From the NCBI RefSeq assembly GCF_000801105.2, contig NC_079515.1, forward strand, positions 5,704,001-5,768,000: a stretch of DNA of 64,000 bases, written 5' to 3'. The DNA comes from Raphanus sativus. Taxonomy: Eukaryota; Streptophyta; Magnoliopsida; Brassicales; Brassicaceae. Positions 34,339 to 47,600 of the stretch are shown in pieces. The notes beneath the pieces were generated by a model, which saw nothing but the letters and a program-made list of their open reading frames with translations, did not search any database and had not been told where the DNA came from. Both the position numbers and the translations under genes were made by a program. Numbering within the stretch: the first letter of the stretch is position 1; each line of letters opens with the position of its first letter.

Positions 34339-35793
34339 CACTACAAAAAAAAGATGGTTTAGCATCAGTTATTTTTAATATTTGCATTAGTTATAAATGA
34401 TACAATATAATTTTGCATCACTTATTTAAATGACTCTGAAAGTGGTGATGCAAATAATTAACATCATTTTATTGAAAATTGATGCAAAAATGCCAAATAT
34501 TTACATCAGTTGTGATAAGTGATATTAATATGTATCAATTCAAAGAAATGATATTAAGATTTACATCAGTTTTGTAAATGATGTTAGTTTCATATCAATT
34601 AAAATAAATGATTTTAATATTATTTACTAATACATTAATATAATTTTTCGAAACTAATATAAATTTTAATTTTAATAATTATTTAATTTTAAACCATCGA
34701 TTTAATTTTATTAATTTATACAATTGGGGTTATTAATTAAATAAGCTCAGAAAATATTTTACTATAAATAAATTTTGAACTTTTTCCATTGACATATAAT
34801 CTGAAGAACAAGGAGAAAAAAAACAAAAAACAGAACATGAATTCAGAAAACAAAAAGAATTGTTGAACAAATAAAAATATTTTTCTTCTTTGCATTCATC
34901 TTGAATCTTTATTGTTGTTGTATAACTGAATCGATTCAGTATGTTACGAGAATCATCAAAGCATTTCCCATCCTTTAGCCGCATTTTCCAGAAATTTATA
35001 CTCCATAAGATTAGCAGAAGACTCTGCATTTATCATTGAACTAATATAAAAAATCTTTAGAACAATAAACAAAAGAAAATGAAATATAATATACAAAAAG
35101 GATTCAGAAGAAAGACAAAAGAAACGTATTACCTACCCAGAAACTTTCAACAGGTTAGTATGGCTAGTTTGCTTTCAAATCCTGCATAAGAAGAAATACA
35201 ATCATCATCTTTTGACTTTTCTGATAAATCAAATAGTCTAGAACAACAAAATCGTAAACTGATAAAATGTTTTAAAATTGAGAGAAAGAGGAACGGATGA
35301 ATGAGACTATGAGAGAATCTTGACAGCAGAAGAATACTTACTTTTTTTGTTTAAGATGAAACAGTTATAGAAGATCATGGATCGATCAATTAATTTTTAA
35401 AAAACCACAGAAAGTAATCAAAGCTAAAAATTAGTAACTGCTTCACGTAAAGTTAACTAATTTTTTAATAAGTTTTATACTAGCATCAATTTATTATTGA
35501 TACAAGATTTGTATCATTTTAGTAAACAATGTTAACCAAAAACAGCTAATGTATCAGTTAACTAATTGATATAAATTTATATAATAGTGTCATTTTTGTT
35601 AAAGTGATACAAACTGATAGAAATTATATCGTTTAATTAAACTGATGTTAATTTAATTAATAATAACATCAATTACTATAACTGATTTTAAACTATGTAT
35701 ATTTGTATCATTCATAAATAAGTAATTTAAAATAATATCACTTATTCTTGTGATACAATTTAAGTGATGTATTCCACTCTTTTTTTTGTAGTG
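34339..35793. mobile_element. Non-autonomous CACTA element, 1455 bp
   Basis: Perfect 16-bp ends CACTACAAAAAAAAGA (left) and the inverse (right) are flanked by a 3-bp duplication CAG (34336-34338 and 35794-35796). Subterminal regions are full of short GATGTTA/CATCAGTT-type repeats in both orientations, as is typical for transposase binding in CACTA elements. No transposase is encoded; small frames inside show no homology I recognise. Confidence 0.92.
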
Positions 35794-35796
35794 CAG

Positions 35797-36092
35797 TGGG
35801 CTACGCATTATACCAAACTTGTACCATATTGCCTGTACGCATATTCCACTTGGACACTTGACATTTGACGTTCAACCAATTTTCTAATTATAATATTATG
35901 TCCATGATTTAATCTCATTCATTCATGTCTCCTCGATGGTCCATTATCAGTTAGGCATCCCATTCTTATTCTTTATTATGAAATGTTATTATCATCATCA
36001 TATTACGCATTACATATGATCACATGATTGGTCGTGGAGTGTGGGGAGACTTCTTATCTCATACGCCTAATTAAATAATGCTAACCTTTCCC
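35797..36092. other. Promoter region of the small acidic protein gene
   Basis: AT-rich upstream sequence between the CACTA element and the TATA box. No gene is seen. Confidence 0.4.
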
Positions 36093-36099
36093 TATATAA
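36093..36099 (+). promoter_or_regulatory. Probable TATA box of the small acidic protein gene
   Basis: TATATAA, followed by G, lies about 120 bp before the main ATG. A start site near 36125-36130 would give a leader of roughly 85 nt. Confidence 0.55.
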
Positions 36100-36148
36100 G
36101 ACTTGCTTTGGCTCGAGTTATAATATAATCTCTAAAGTTATATATTTA

Positions 36149-36214
36149 ATTACTAACTCTTTCTCACAAATGAGACGCTAACCTTTCCCTATTACTAACT
36201 CTTTCTCACAAATG
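36149..36214 (+). repeat. Duplicated leader segment including the start codon
   Basis: The 24 bp ATTACTAACTCTTTCTCACAAATG end at the true start (36191-36214) and occur also at 36149-36172. A 16-bp piece GCTAACCTTTCCCTAT is likewise repeated (36080-36095 and 36077+100, i.e. 36177-36192). The upstream copy creates a four-codon upstream ORF, ATG AGA CGC TAA, at 36170-36181. Confidence 0.85.
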
Positions 36215-36754
36215 GCTTCTGTGCAATATGGTTTGGATCAGGGCATGGAGACTTTCAACGATGAGCTTATGATCATGTCGTTCTTGGAAGAAGAATTGCC
36301 CTCTGAAAATCATAACAGCGTTAACGAAGAGGAAGAAGAGAAACTAAACCGCGTGATTAGATCGTTAGAAGTGGAGATCAACATGAGTTCTCCGACCATA
36401 GAATCTCAAAAAACGGATCTGCAAGAGATCGCAAAGCCCGGTCTTGAAGATGATTTCGGGTGGCTTAACGACTTTGATATTGGTCTGGTTTCGTCTCAGA
36501 ACGATGATGAGATGACGAACTGGTGTATGGAACTTTCTTACATGGATGGTATGGATAGTAGTGTTCTTGAGATTGAAGGTAGTGATTATTATTCTCATGT
36601 TAACTATGGACTTACATTTGAGGAACCAAATCTTACTTTGTGGCAAGAGAATAATAATGATGTAGTTATGTTTAATTGGTTTTCGAGAAGTCCTGATATA
36701 ACAAAAGCTGTTTCAGTATCAGTTGATTATATAAATAATGTAATGATCACTTGA
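36212..36754 (+). CDS. Small acidic protein of unknown function (At3g14560 position)
   Basis: An intronless frame of 180 codons. The protein is rich in Asp, Glu, Ser and Asn, with an acidic run NEEEEEKLNRVIRSLEVEI that may form a short helix. I see no signal peptide, membrane segment or named domain. A motif-like stretch DDFGWLNDFDIG sits in the middle. It lies between the prenyltransferase and callose synthase 8 genes, the place of the uncharacterised Arabidopsis gene At3g14560, and probably is its counterpart by position; I did not confirm this by alignment. Support as a real gene comes from a TATA box 120 bp upstream and from length. The acidic composition would fit a regulatory or interaction protein, but that is speculation. 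Confidence 0.65.
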   Translation: MASVQYGLDQGMETFNDELMIMSFLEEELPSENHNSVNEEEEEKLNRVIRSLEVEINMSSPTIESQKTDLQEIAKPGLEDDFGWLNDFDIGLVSSQNDDEMTNWCMELSYMDGMDSSVLEIEGSDYYSHVNYGLTFEEPNLTLWQENNNDVVMFNWFSRSPDITKAVSVSVDYINNVMIT

Positions 36755-38587
36755 GAAGACTAATTACCAAAACTAGCATATGTATCAACATGAGTTGGAT
36801 ATAAATATATAATTTCTGTCACACAAATTTCATGATTTAACGAATAGTAGTTGACGTTAACAAGATATACATATTTTTACATAATTGTAGAATAAAAATT
36901 ACATAAAGTCCTTCTAAATATGATTCAGGAACAACATCAACATGAGCTTAACATTTTACACTATGAATAATTTATTGGACTTCGAGAATAACCATAATTT
37001 TTTGTTTTTTCGTAAACTAATAACCATAAATTTTCACCACTGAAGTAGTCATTTAATGGATTAACTTGTCCCTAAGGCCAAGTCAGTTGTATGTACTAGG
37101 AGTATAAAGTTAAACATAATGAATATGGGTTGGAAAAAATACAGTATGATCTAAAAAGAGAGGCAATGTCACTGATATTAAATTTAACAAAGCATCAAAT
37201 TATCAGGTGATATGTAACATACAGTAAGTCAGAAATTAAGTAACGTAAAATAGGGCCTGCTTAATTACTTGGTATAACTTTGCTTTCAAACATCAGAGTG
37301 CAGTATGAACATTGACATAAACCAATGGGCCGATGGATCATGGGGTTTAGATAAGCCACTCAACAAATATTGGCGAATAGGCTTAACAGTCTTCAAACAT
37401 TAGGCCCAATCTTCATACAAACGAGCTACACCTTTTTTGTTAGGACAAAACTACCGGTCATTGCCTTTAACTCCAGAGAGATCTGAGGACTATACATATA
37501 CTATACACCTCCTCTCTAATGTTAATAGTACCAAACAGAAAAATCTAACTACATCTATAGTCCGAAATCTTGTTGTTCCTACAAAATGCATTATTACCCA
37601 ATCAATAAATAGAAAGTTCTGTTTTGTATTTTTCTGTTAATTTGTTTTACTAAGTTCAAACAAATCAGTTTGATTTGGTCACCAAGTTATATTGTGAGTG
37701 GTCTTTTGGTATATTCTTAGTGACTAAGAAATAGATAAAAATGCAAATCAACTCCGGAAGTATATGCTTTTACATTCCAATTTATTTATTTCATAAGATT
37801 TGGCTGCTTTACAGTCAATCAACTTTTTTTATTTTTAATGTTTTTCTTTCTTCTTTTTCCATGCACGTTGGTATTATGGTGTAAACAATTGCAGTGATAC
37901 CCCATTGTTAGTTTCTTTAGCAAGGATTTAGTATAAAACAACTTTTGTTTTGAAGAAAACTACATACACCGAATCTCTGTTTCTGCATATCCTATCACCT
38001 TTCACTTTAACACTTTCTTTAATTCGTTTCTTTTTGGAGAAAAAGCTTACTTAAGTTAATTAAAAAGTCATTTTCCACTTTTATCTTTATGACATCTAAG
38101 ACCAATTATGCAAGCTAATTAACATTTTGCCTCTTGATTTAATCACCAACATGTAGTAATCAAACTCTGGACATACCTTTTCTTTTTCTGAAATTCCAGG
38201 TTAACCAAGTGTTTTCACATATGCATGCCAAAATATGTGTGGTTAAGTGATATAAAATTGTGTGTTCAAAAAAAAAAGGTTGAGTGATATAAAATTAGGA
38301 GTAAACAAAAGAGTTAATTTAATATTTTCATTTTATTAAAATATTATTTCGAGCCTTTTTAATTAAAATACTATTGTTTTTTTTGCAATATATTTTTAAT
38401 CACCGTTTTCCCTCGCAAAAAGAAGAAAAAAACGTCTCTCCAACTAATAAATAAAGAAAAGCAAAAAGAAATCGCACCATCATCATATCTCCTCACACCC
38501 CAAAAAAAAAAAAAAAAAAAAAAATCAAATCCCTTTTTCAAAAAACTTCCGCCATGGAAACTCACCTCGCTAAGCAATTAACACCTT
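36755..38587. other. Intergenic region before callose synthase 8
   Basis: AT-rich sequence of 1.8 kb with no recognisable gene. Short frames here lack homology. An A-run lies at 38501-38523, close to the probable callose synthase promoter. Confidence 0.45.
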
Positions 38588-38594
38588 TATATAA
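38588..38594 (+). promoter_or_regulatory. Probable TATA box of callose synthase 8
   Basis: TATATAA lies 57 bp upstream of the start codon at 38645, in a TC-rich context. If it is used, transcription starts near 38620, downstream of the out-of-frame ATG at 38554. Confidence 0.5.
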
Positions 38595-38644
38595 CACTCT
38601 CCACTCATCTCCCTCCTCCTCCCGAATGCTTCCCTCCAACTACT

Positions 38645-41600
38645 ATGTCTCACGAAATCGTCCCCGTGGACCCCATCGACCTCCCCAGCACGAGCTACTC
38701 ACGCCCCATCACGTCTCCACAAGATTCGCCGGAACACCACCACCACCACTACACCAGGTCCCTCACTTTCCGCGAACACGTCTCCGAGCCCTTCGACAGC
38801 GAGAGGCTTCCCGCCACATTGGCCTCAGAGATTCAGAGGTTCCTTCGTATTGCCAACTTGGTTGAGTCCGAGGAACCTCGTATCGCTTACCTTTGTGAGT
38901 TCCCCCCATCACTCTTAAAAATCGAAACTTTTTTTTTTGCCAAAGATAAAAATTGAAACTTTCCATGAATAAAAACGTTTCTGCAACCTAAAGGCTGAGA
39001 CTTTACATGAATACATTCTAAAGATTGAAACTTTTTGAATTTGGGTTTAGGCCGTTTCCATGCGTTTGAGATAGCTCACCACATGGACAGAAACTCGACG
39101 GGGAGAGGTGTACGGCAGTTCAAGACTTCTCTTCTTCAAAGGCTTGAACAGGCGAGTCTTAAAGCATTCATGTGGTAGGATATGACGTGGCAGGTTACTT
39201 TAGTCTTGACTTTGTTTTTTGGGTTTTTAATATTAATAGGATGAAGAGTTTACTGTGATAAGAAGGAAGGAGAAGAGTGATGTTCGAGAACTCAAACGTG
39301 TTTATCATGCTTACAAAGAGTATATTATCAAACATGGTGTTGCTACTTTCAATTTGGATCATAGGTAGGTATTTTCATTTTTTCTCTCTCTCACTAACTC
39401 AGCTTAGTCAACACTAATCTTTGGATCTTTTAAAATAGTCAGCGAGAGAAGTTGGTTAACGCACGGAGAATTGCTTCTGTTTTGTATGAAGTCCTTAAGA
39501 CTGTCACTAGTGGCGCTGGCCCTCAGGTTCCGCCCTCCTTAAGACTGTCTCCTCTGTTTTGTTGTATCTAACCTTGAATTTCTGATGTGTTGTAAGGCTA
39601 TTGCGGATAGAGAAAGCATTCGTGCAAAATCTGAATTCTATGTTCCCTATAACATTCTTCCCCTTGACAGAGGAGGTGTTCACCAAGCAATTATGCATCT
39701 ACCTGAGGTATATATATAATAAAACATATATACGGCCGCCTCATGTGGAGAGGAGCTGAGTTATTATATGGTGAAAATGTTCTTTTTTATGACAGATTAA
39801 AGCTGCTGTTGCAATTGTACGTAACACTCGTGGGTTGCCTCCTCCAGAGGACTTTCAGAGACACCAGCCTTTTGTGGATTTGTTTGAGTTTCTGCACTAC
39901 GCATTTGGTTTCCAGGTACTTTGTCAGGAAACTTTGTATCAGTACTATAGAGGACTGTTAATCAGATATGGTAACCAAGTTTTTCGGTTTATCTTTTATC
40001 ATAGAGTGGAAATGTTGCCAACCAAAGAGAACATATGATCCTACTACTCAGTAACACCATTATACGCCAACCTCAGAAACAGTCTTCACAACCAAAGGTG
40101 TTGTTATTATTATTCCCCCCTCTTTTGTCGAAATGATTCTATTCCCTCCATCTTTTGAAACTGAAAAATAATCTTATATTCATGTATACCAGTCTGGTGA
40201 TGAGGCAGTAGATGCATTGATGAAGAAATTTTTCAAAAACTACACAAGCTGGTGCAAGTTTCTTGGGAGAAAAAATAACATCAGGTATATTCTTACAATA
40301 ACATCTTGTGTCGTTTCATCTCTTTAGGCCGTCGTGTTTATATCTAACTGCCTGGCTTCACAATTCACCTGCAGGTTGCCCTGTGTGAAAAAGGAAGCCC
40401 TACAATATAAAACGCTATACATAGGACTCTACCTTCTCATATGGGGAGAAGCTTCGAATTTGAGGTTCATGCCAGAGTGCTTGTGTTATATTTTCCATCA
40501 AGTATGATTAAAAAAATTCTGTGTTTATATGCTTTTGTGTATTGACTTCTTCGAAAAGCTTATCAGTATCTGCAACATTTGATGTTGATGTTACTTCAGA
40601 TGGCATATGAATTACATGGAGTTTTAGCTGGTGATGTTAGTATGATAACTGGGGAGAAGGTCGTTCCAGCATATGGTGGAGGTCACGAAACTTTTCTTAA
40701 GAAAGTAGTTACCCCAATATACAAAGTTATCGAAAAGGTTCTGATCTTCTATTTGATGGAGTGCTTCACTTAACTTTAAAAAAATGAGTAGTCAATTTTA
40801 AAGTTTATGGATTTATATGCCTGCAGGAAGCTGAGAAGAACAAGAATGGAACTGCTGATCATTCTATGTGGAGAAACTACGATGATCTCAACGAGTTTTT
40901 CTGGTCATAACATTCAATATCCTATCTCTCTTTGCTACCATATCTGTGCTTGGAAGATCACTCATCATACTTGTTACGTCTTCCACAGGTCTATTGAATG
41001 CTTCGAATTAGGTTGGCCAATGCGTTCGGAACATGACTTTTTCTGTGTAGAGCCATTAGATACCAGTAAACCAAGGAGATGGAGAGAAAAACTTAGATTC
41101 CGCAGGCAGACGAAGAAAACAGATGAAGAAATGGAGGATGACGAAGAACTTGGGGTACATATCCTTATCCTTGTAACTTATGGAGACATCTATTCCCCTG
41201 ATTATGCATTTGCATAGACACACACTAAGTAATCTAAATGATAATGAAACCTGTATTCATCAGTAGCTTGTTCATTGTGTCATAGCAGTATGGTGTTCCT
41301 AGCTTGTTCAAGAGACTACAGAGCATATTGTCGCTTAAAATCTAAGTAAGCACATTATTCAAATTGAGTCAATTCCTGCATTCAGAAAAAAAAGAACTTA
41401 GGCTGTCACTAGGAATAAGGTTTTTAGGTTCAGCAAATTGCATTGTTTTTAGTATCATAATACAAAACTTCTCTTCTGACATGTGATGATGTTCTTGTTA
41501 CTGCAGCCTATAACTGAGGAACAAATTAAACCAACACAAAGGTGGCTGGGGAAGACAAATTTTGTAGAGATTCGTTCCTTCTGGCAGATATTCAGGAGCT

Positions 41601-44600
41601 TTGACAGAATGTGGAGTTTCTTTGTTTTGTCTCTACAGGTTACTCTTCTTCTGCTCCATCTTTCAGATTATTGTATACATTTACGGATTATGAAATTGTT
41701 ACCTCCCTTTCAGGCATTAATTATTATGGCTTGTCACGATGTGGGATCTCCACTCCAAATTTTCAACGCCAACATATTTGAAGATGTCATGAGCATTTTC
41801 ATCACTTCTGCATTTCTAAAGCTTATAAAAGGTTACTCAGAAATTTTCTTAAATGTATAAACTAAGATACATTACTTATTGCTGACACTTTAGGGAGTTG
41901 TTGCAGGTATTCTTGACATAATCTTCAAGTGGAAAACCAGAACCACAATGCCGATCAATGAAAAAAAGAAACAGATGGCGAGGTTGGGCTTCGCTGCGAT
42001 GTGGACAGTTATTCTACCAGTTCTTTATTCTCATTCAAGAAGGAAATACATTTGCTATTTCACAAGTTACAAAACTTGGCTTGGTGAATGGTGTTTTTCT
42101 CCGTATATGGTGGCGGTCACTATATACCTGACCGGAAGTGCGGTTGAGCTGGTCTTGTTTTTCGTTCCTGCCATCAGCAAATACATTGAGACCTCGAATC
42201 ATCGCATTTTCAAAAATTTGTATTGGTGGGGACAGGTACTTCTATCTCAGAAACTATAGTTTTTGTGTAACTACACTCACTTTACAAGGTATCATCCGAA
42301 TACTTTATAAAGTGCTAGCTGATTTCGTGCAGCCTAGGTTATTCGTTGGGCGAGGAGTGCAAGAAACTCAGATATCACAATTCAAGTATGTCTCATACGC
42401 AGTTTCCATAGTGTTGCTTCTGTTAATCATGTCTTCTCTAGTTTTCAATGATTTTGATTTTTTTTTTCTTCCTTTCTTTTTTCAGGTACACTTTCTTTTG
42501 GATTCTGGTTCTCCTAACCAAGTTTGCTTTCAGCTATGCATTTGAGGTAGCTGAAACTGATTCCATATTCCAAATACGCTCCCACTAATAACTGATGCTA
42601 AAATGCTTAGAATTCAACAGTAATCTTACATTTGTTGTTATTTGAAAAATGCAGATAAAGCCTTTAATAGAACCTACACGACTGATAATGAAAGTTGGCG
42701 TGCGGAATTATGAATGGCATGAAATTTTTCCAGAAGGTTTACTCTGATACCTTTAGCTTTTTGACTCAAAACTTTTGAAGTACATGGCGCACTAAAGAAC
42801 CTTTTGTTTTCTCCTTTGATAGTGAAGAGCAATGCTGCTGCAATTGTTGCAGTATGGGCGCCAATCATGGTGGTGAGTTTCTAGCTCCCATGCATGTACA
42901 AACTATCGCTCAACTTGTATTCTGAAACCAATGTTGAACTTTCAGGTTTATTTCATGGATACACAAATATGGTACTCAGTTTTCTGTACTATCTTCGGTG
43001 GACTGTATGGAGTTCTGCACCACCTTGGTGAGGTAAGCCCCATATTGTTCTCAATGCGTGAGCTGTCATCTTAAGCAGCTAGGTGTTGCTGTTTCCAGGC
43101 TAATAATATGTTCCTTTTATTTCTATTCAGATCCGAACTTTAGGCATGTTGAGAGGCAGGTTTCATACTTTACCATCTGCTTTTAATGCATCCCTTATTC
43201 CACACTCAATGAAAGATGAGAAAAGGAGAAAACAAAAAGGCTTTTTCCCCTTCAACTTTTGCAGGGTAAGAGTAAGAGATCGATCACGTGTATATGCCGA
43301 GGGACTAAATTGTATATTTGAGTACCGCATGAAGAAGTATCATTATTTTATTTTTCTCCAGGGATCTGATGGGCAGAAAAATAGTATGGCCAAGTTTGTC
43401 TTGGTATGGAACCAAGTCATTAACAGTTTCAGAACAGAAGATCTGATAAGTAACAAGTAAACTTCCCTCCGTTGTCTTATTTTCATGTAAAGTTCTGGCA
43501 TATATATATAAATAGAGATCTAATATTATATCATCAGGGAACTAGATTTGATGACGATGCCAATGTCATCGGAGGTATTATCAGGGATCATCCGTTGGCC
43601 TATTTTCCTCCTTGCAAATAAGGTACATTTTCTGAAAAAAGTTTGTACACAATTTGTTTTTGGTGGGTATTTTGGGTTAGTTGGTAAATATAGCTACCCC
43701 ATCTTACTAGTTTTCAACAGCTCTGAGCATTGCGAAAGACTTTAACGGGAAGGATGAGGGTCTTTATCGAAGGATTCGTAGAGACGAATACATGTACTAC
43801 GCAGTAAAAGAATGTTATGAGTCTTTGAAGTACATCCTTCAGATTCTTGTTGTTGGTGATCTCGAGAAAAAGTAAAGCCTTATACCTTCTCTAGTTACAA
43901 GTTTCACTTCATTTTCTCCTGCCTTTTGGTATTTAATTTTTTACAAATCTAACATTGTCTCAGGATCATATCTGGCATAATAAATGAGATAGAGGAAAGT
44001 ATCAGACAGTCAAGTTTGCTTGAAAAATTTAAGTTGAAAGAGCTTCCAGCGTTGCATAAAAAATGTATTGAGTTGGTTCAACTTCTGGTAATTGATCTTT
44101 TGTTGTGGCAAATATATTTTTTCTATTGTTTCGTTACATAAAAAATAGAGTTAGTTCCAATGGTTCTTCTGTACATTCCAGGTTGAGGGGAGTGAAGATA
44201 AACTCCCTGTTGAGAAAATTGAAGAGCAGCATAGTAAACTTGTAAAGGCTCTTCAAGATATCTTTGAGCTTGTGACAAATGATATGATGGTACATGGTGA
44301 TAGGTTAGTGAATTTCAAAGTTGATGTACCCTCTGTCTGTGAAGTTTATAAGATATTCTTTCTCTCTGTGAAAAGGTGAACTTACTTAATAATTCTTTGC
44401 ATGTTTAGAATTCTGGATTTGCTCGAGCCTCTGGAGGATTCAGAAGAGGACACAGGGATTTTTATGAGGGTTATAGAACCACAGTTGTTTGAATCCTATG
44501 GAGAAAGAAGATGCATTCATTTTCCGCTCCCGGATAGTACTTCATTGAGTGAACAGGTACACTGTGATCGTGCTGCAATCCTCCGAAAAAAACACTGCAG

Positions 44601-47600
44601 AGTGCTGATCTTTCTAATTTGGTTTGGGCAGATCCAGCGGTTCCTATTGCTGTTAACCGTCAAAGATAGTGCAATGGACATACCAGAGAACTTAGACGCT
44701 CGACGACGCATATCTTTCTTTGCTACTTCGCTTTTCATGGATATGCCAGACGCTCCTAAAGTACGCAATATGATGTCCTTCAGGTCTCTGCCTTCACAAC
44801 TTAATTTCCTTAAGAACAATATATAGATCATAAACTGATGACTAACTAGCACTTGGGTTGCAGTGTCTTGACACCGCATTATCAGGAGGATATTAACTTT
44901 TCAACAAAGGAACTACATTCCGCCAAGTCCAGCGTGTCAATCATCTTTTATATGCAGAAGATTTTTCCAGGTATATATATCATGTTCATTTTGTTTGATG
45001 AATGTTTTATATGTTTCAAAAATTGTCTAATCTTTTTTGGGGTCGTTAGATGAGTGGAAAAACTTTCTGGAGCGAATGGGATGTGAGAATTTAGACGCAT
45101 TAAAGAGAGAGGGTAAAGAAGAAGAGCTTCGAAACTGGGCTTCATTTCGTGGACAAACATTAAGTAGAACAGGTGAGAAAACTATTATTAACAATATGTG
45201 TAAAACTGCTTAAATTGATTCTGCTCACTCTTCTTATACAAGGAACTAAGAAATTTTATGTTGTTTTAACTCAGTTCGTGGTATGATGTATTGCCGAGAA
45301 GCTCTGAAATTGCAGGCCTTCCTTGACATGGCAGATGATGAGGGTTTGTCATCTTGACTCTACGAATTTTTTTCGTTTTTGTGGATTGATCCTGATTTCG
45401 GTATACCTGTCTCTCCTATCCTCTAGATATTCTTGAAGGATATGATGACGTGGAACGAAGTAACCGACCTTTAGCCGCACAACTTGATGCATTAGCAGAT
45501 ATGAAATTCACATATGTTGTCTCTTGCCAAATGTTTGGAGCCCAAAAATCAGCCGGGGATCCTCACGCACAAGACATCCTCGACCTTATGATAAAGTAAG
45601 CTGTCAGAAGTCATTTTATTAGACAAAGTTTGTGCATTGCTTTCCTAAAGCAAAAACATTACATGACTTGTCAGGTACCCATCTCTCCGTGTTGCATACG
45701 TTGAGGAGAGGGAAGAGATCGTGTTGGATAACCCTGAGAAGGTTTACTACTCTATATTGGTGAAAGCTGTCAACGGTTTCGATCAGGTATCATCCATCAA
45801 ATGCTGTTCAACAAACAATTCTTGGTAAATCTGATGAGCAAATGGAACTTGTAAAAACCTTTTGGATCATGCTAACTTTAGGAAATATACCGGGTCAAAC
45901 TTCCTGGACCACCTAACATCGGAGAGGGGAAGCCTGAGAACCAAAACCACTCCATAATTTTCACTCGAGGTGAAGCACTTCAGACGATTGACATGAACCA
46001 AGTAAGTTCTCTCTCCCATCTTTGGATGTACAATTAGTAGTGAACTACATTTTTCGTCATCTAAAGCTTTCTCACATAAAACGTTAGGATAACTACCTGG
46101 AAGAGGCTTTTAAAATGAGAAACCTCCTTCAAGAATTTCTTCGGAACCGTGGAAGAAGACCTCCAACAATACTTGGGTTAAGGGAACACATCTTCACTGG
46201 AAGGTTCACACACATATGCAATATAATTATCTTCCACAGGCATAAAACAGAGAGTTTACTGAGTTTTTTTAATGATATTGCAGTGTTTCTTCTCTAGCAT
46301 GGTTCATGTCATATCAAGAAACCAGTTTTGTCACAATCGGTCAAAGGCTTCTTGCTAATCCTCTCAGGCAATAATAATCTCTAACTTCTTCAAAAATATC
46401 AGTTTCCCATTTGCTGAGTGAGACCACAGAAACTGAACTTTTTCTTTTTCATTGATCTACAGAGTCCGGTTTCACTATGGACATCCTGATGTCTTCGACA
46501 GAATATTTCACATAACAAGAGGTGGTATCAGTAAAGCATCAAGGACTATTAACCTAAGCGAGGACGTTTTCGCCGGTATGAAATTTTCACATTCAAATAT
46601 TTGGTAAGGTTTACTTGTAGTTTTACACTCTTCATTGTATTAATTAGGTTATAATACAACCCTACGACGTGGATGCATAACCTACAATGAGTACCTTCAA
46701 GTCGGAAAAGGTCGTGATGTTGGCCTCAATCAGATCTCAAAGTTTGAGGCCAAGGTGGCTAACGGAAACAGCGAGCAGACCATTAGCCGTGACATATACC
46801 GTTTAGGACAACGTTTTGATTTCTTCAGAATGTTGTCTTGTTATTTCACAACCATTGGATTCTACTTCAGTAGCTTGGTATTGAAACTTTAAGCTGAATA
46901 ATAATAAAGTTTCAGTTGTGAATGAGACTCTAATAATCTAATCTTTTCTGATGTTTTGAACAGATCTCCGTGATTGGGATTTACATATATCTCTATGGTC
47001 AACTCTACCTCGTGCTCAGTGGGTTGCAGAAGACACTTATACTTGAGGCTAAGGTGAAGAACATAAAATCATTAGAGACAGCCCTTGCCTCTCAGTCATT
47101 TCTCCAGCTAGGTCTCTTAACCGGTTTACCGATGGTGATGGAGATTGGATTGGAGAAAGGCTTTCTCATAGCCTTTCAAGACTTCATACTCATGCAGCTT
47201 CAGCTCGCTGCCTTCTTCTTCACTTTCTCTCTAGGAACCAAAACTCATTACTTCGGCAGAACGATCCTCCACGGAGGCGCCAAGTACAGACCCACGGGGC
47301 GTAAAGTGGTGGTGTTCCACGCCAACTTCAGCGAGAACTACAGATTATATTCGCGTAGCCACTTCATCAAAGGGTTTGAGCTCATCATTCTACTGGTGGT
47401 CTACGAGCTGTTCAAGCATACGTCTCAAAGCAACATGGCTTACTCGTTCATCACCTTCTCGGTGTGGTTCATGTCGCTTACTTGGTTATGCGCACCGTTT
47501 CTCTTCAACCCTTCGGGCTTTACGTGGGAGATAATAGTCGGAGACTGGAGAGATTGGAACAGGTGGATCAAAGAGCAAGGCGGGATAGGGATTCAGCAGG

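Noticed and set aside
34733..35029. 98-codon minus-strand frame inside the CACTA element
   Set aside because: Composition looks random, and no transposase or other motif is recognisable.
38554..38865. Upstream frame starting METHLAKQL before callose synthase 8
   Set aside because: It is out of frame with the conserved start MSHEIVPVDP at 38645. A TATA box at 38588 implies that its ATG is upstream of the transcript.
42655..43032. Possible frameshift in callose synthase 8 around exons 18-20
   Set aside because: With splice sites at 42736/42823, 42872/42946 and 43032 the frame is continuous and the total length is divisible by three.
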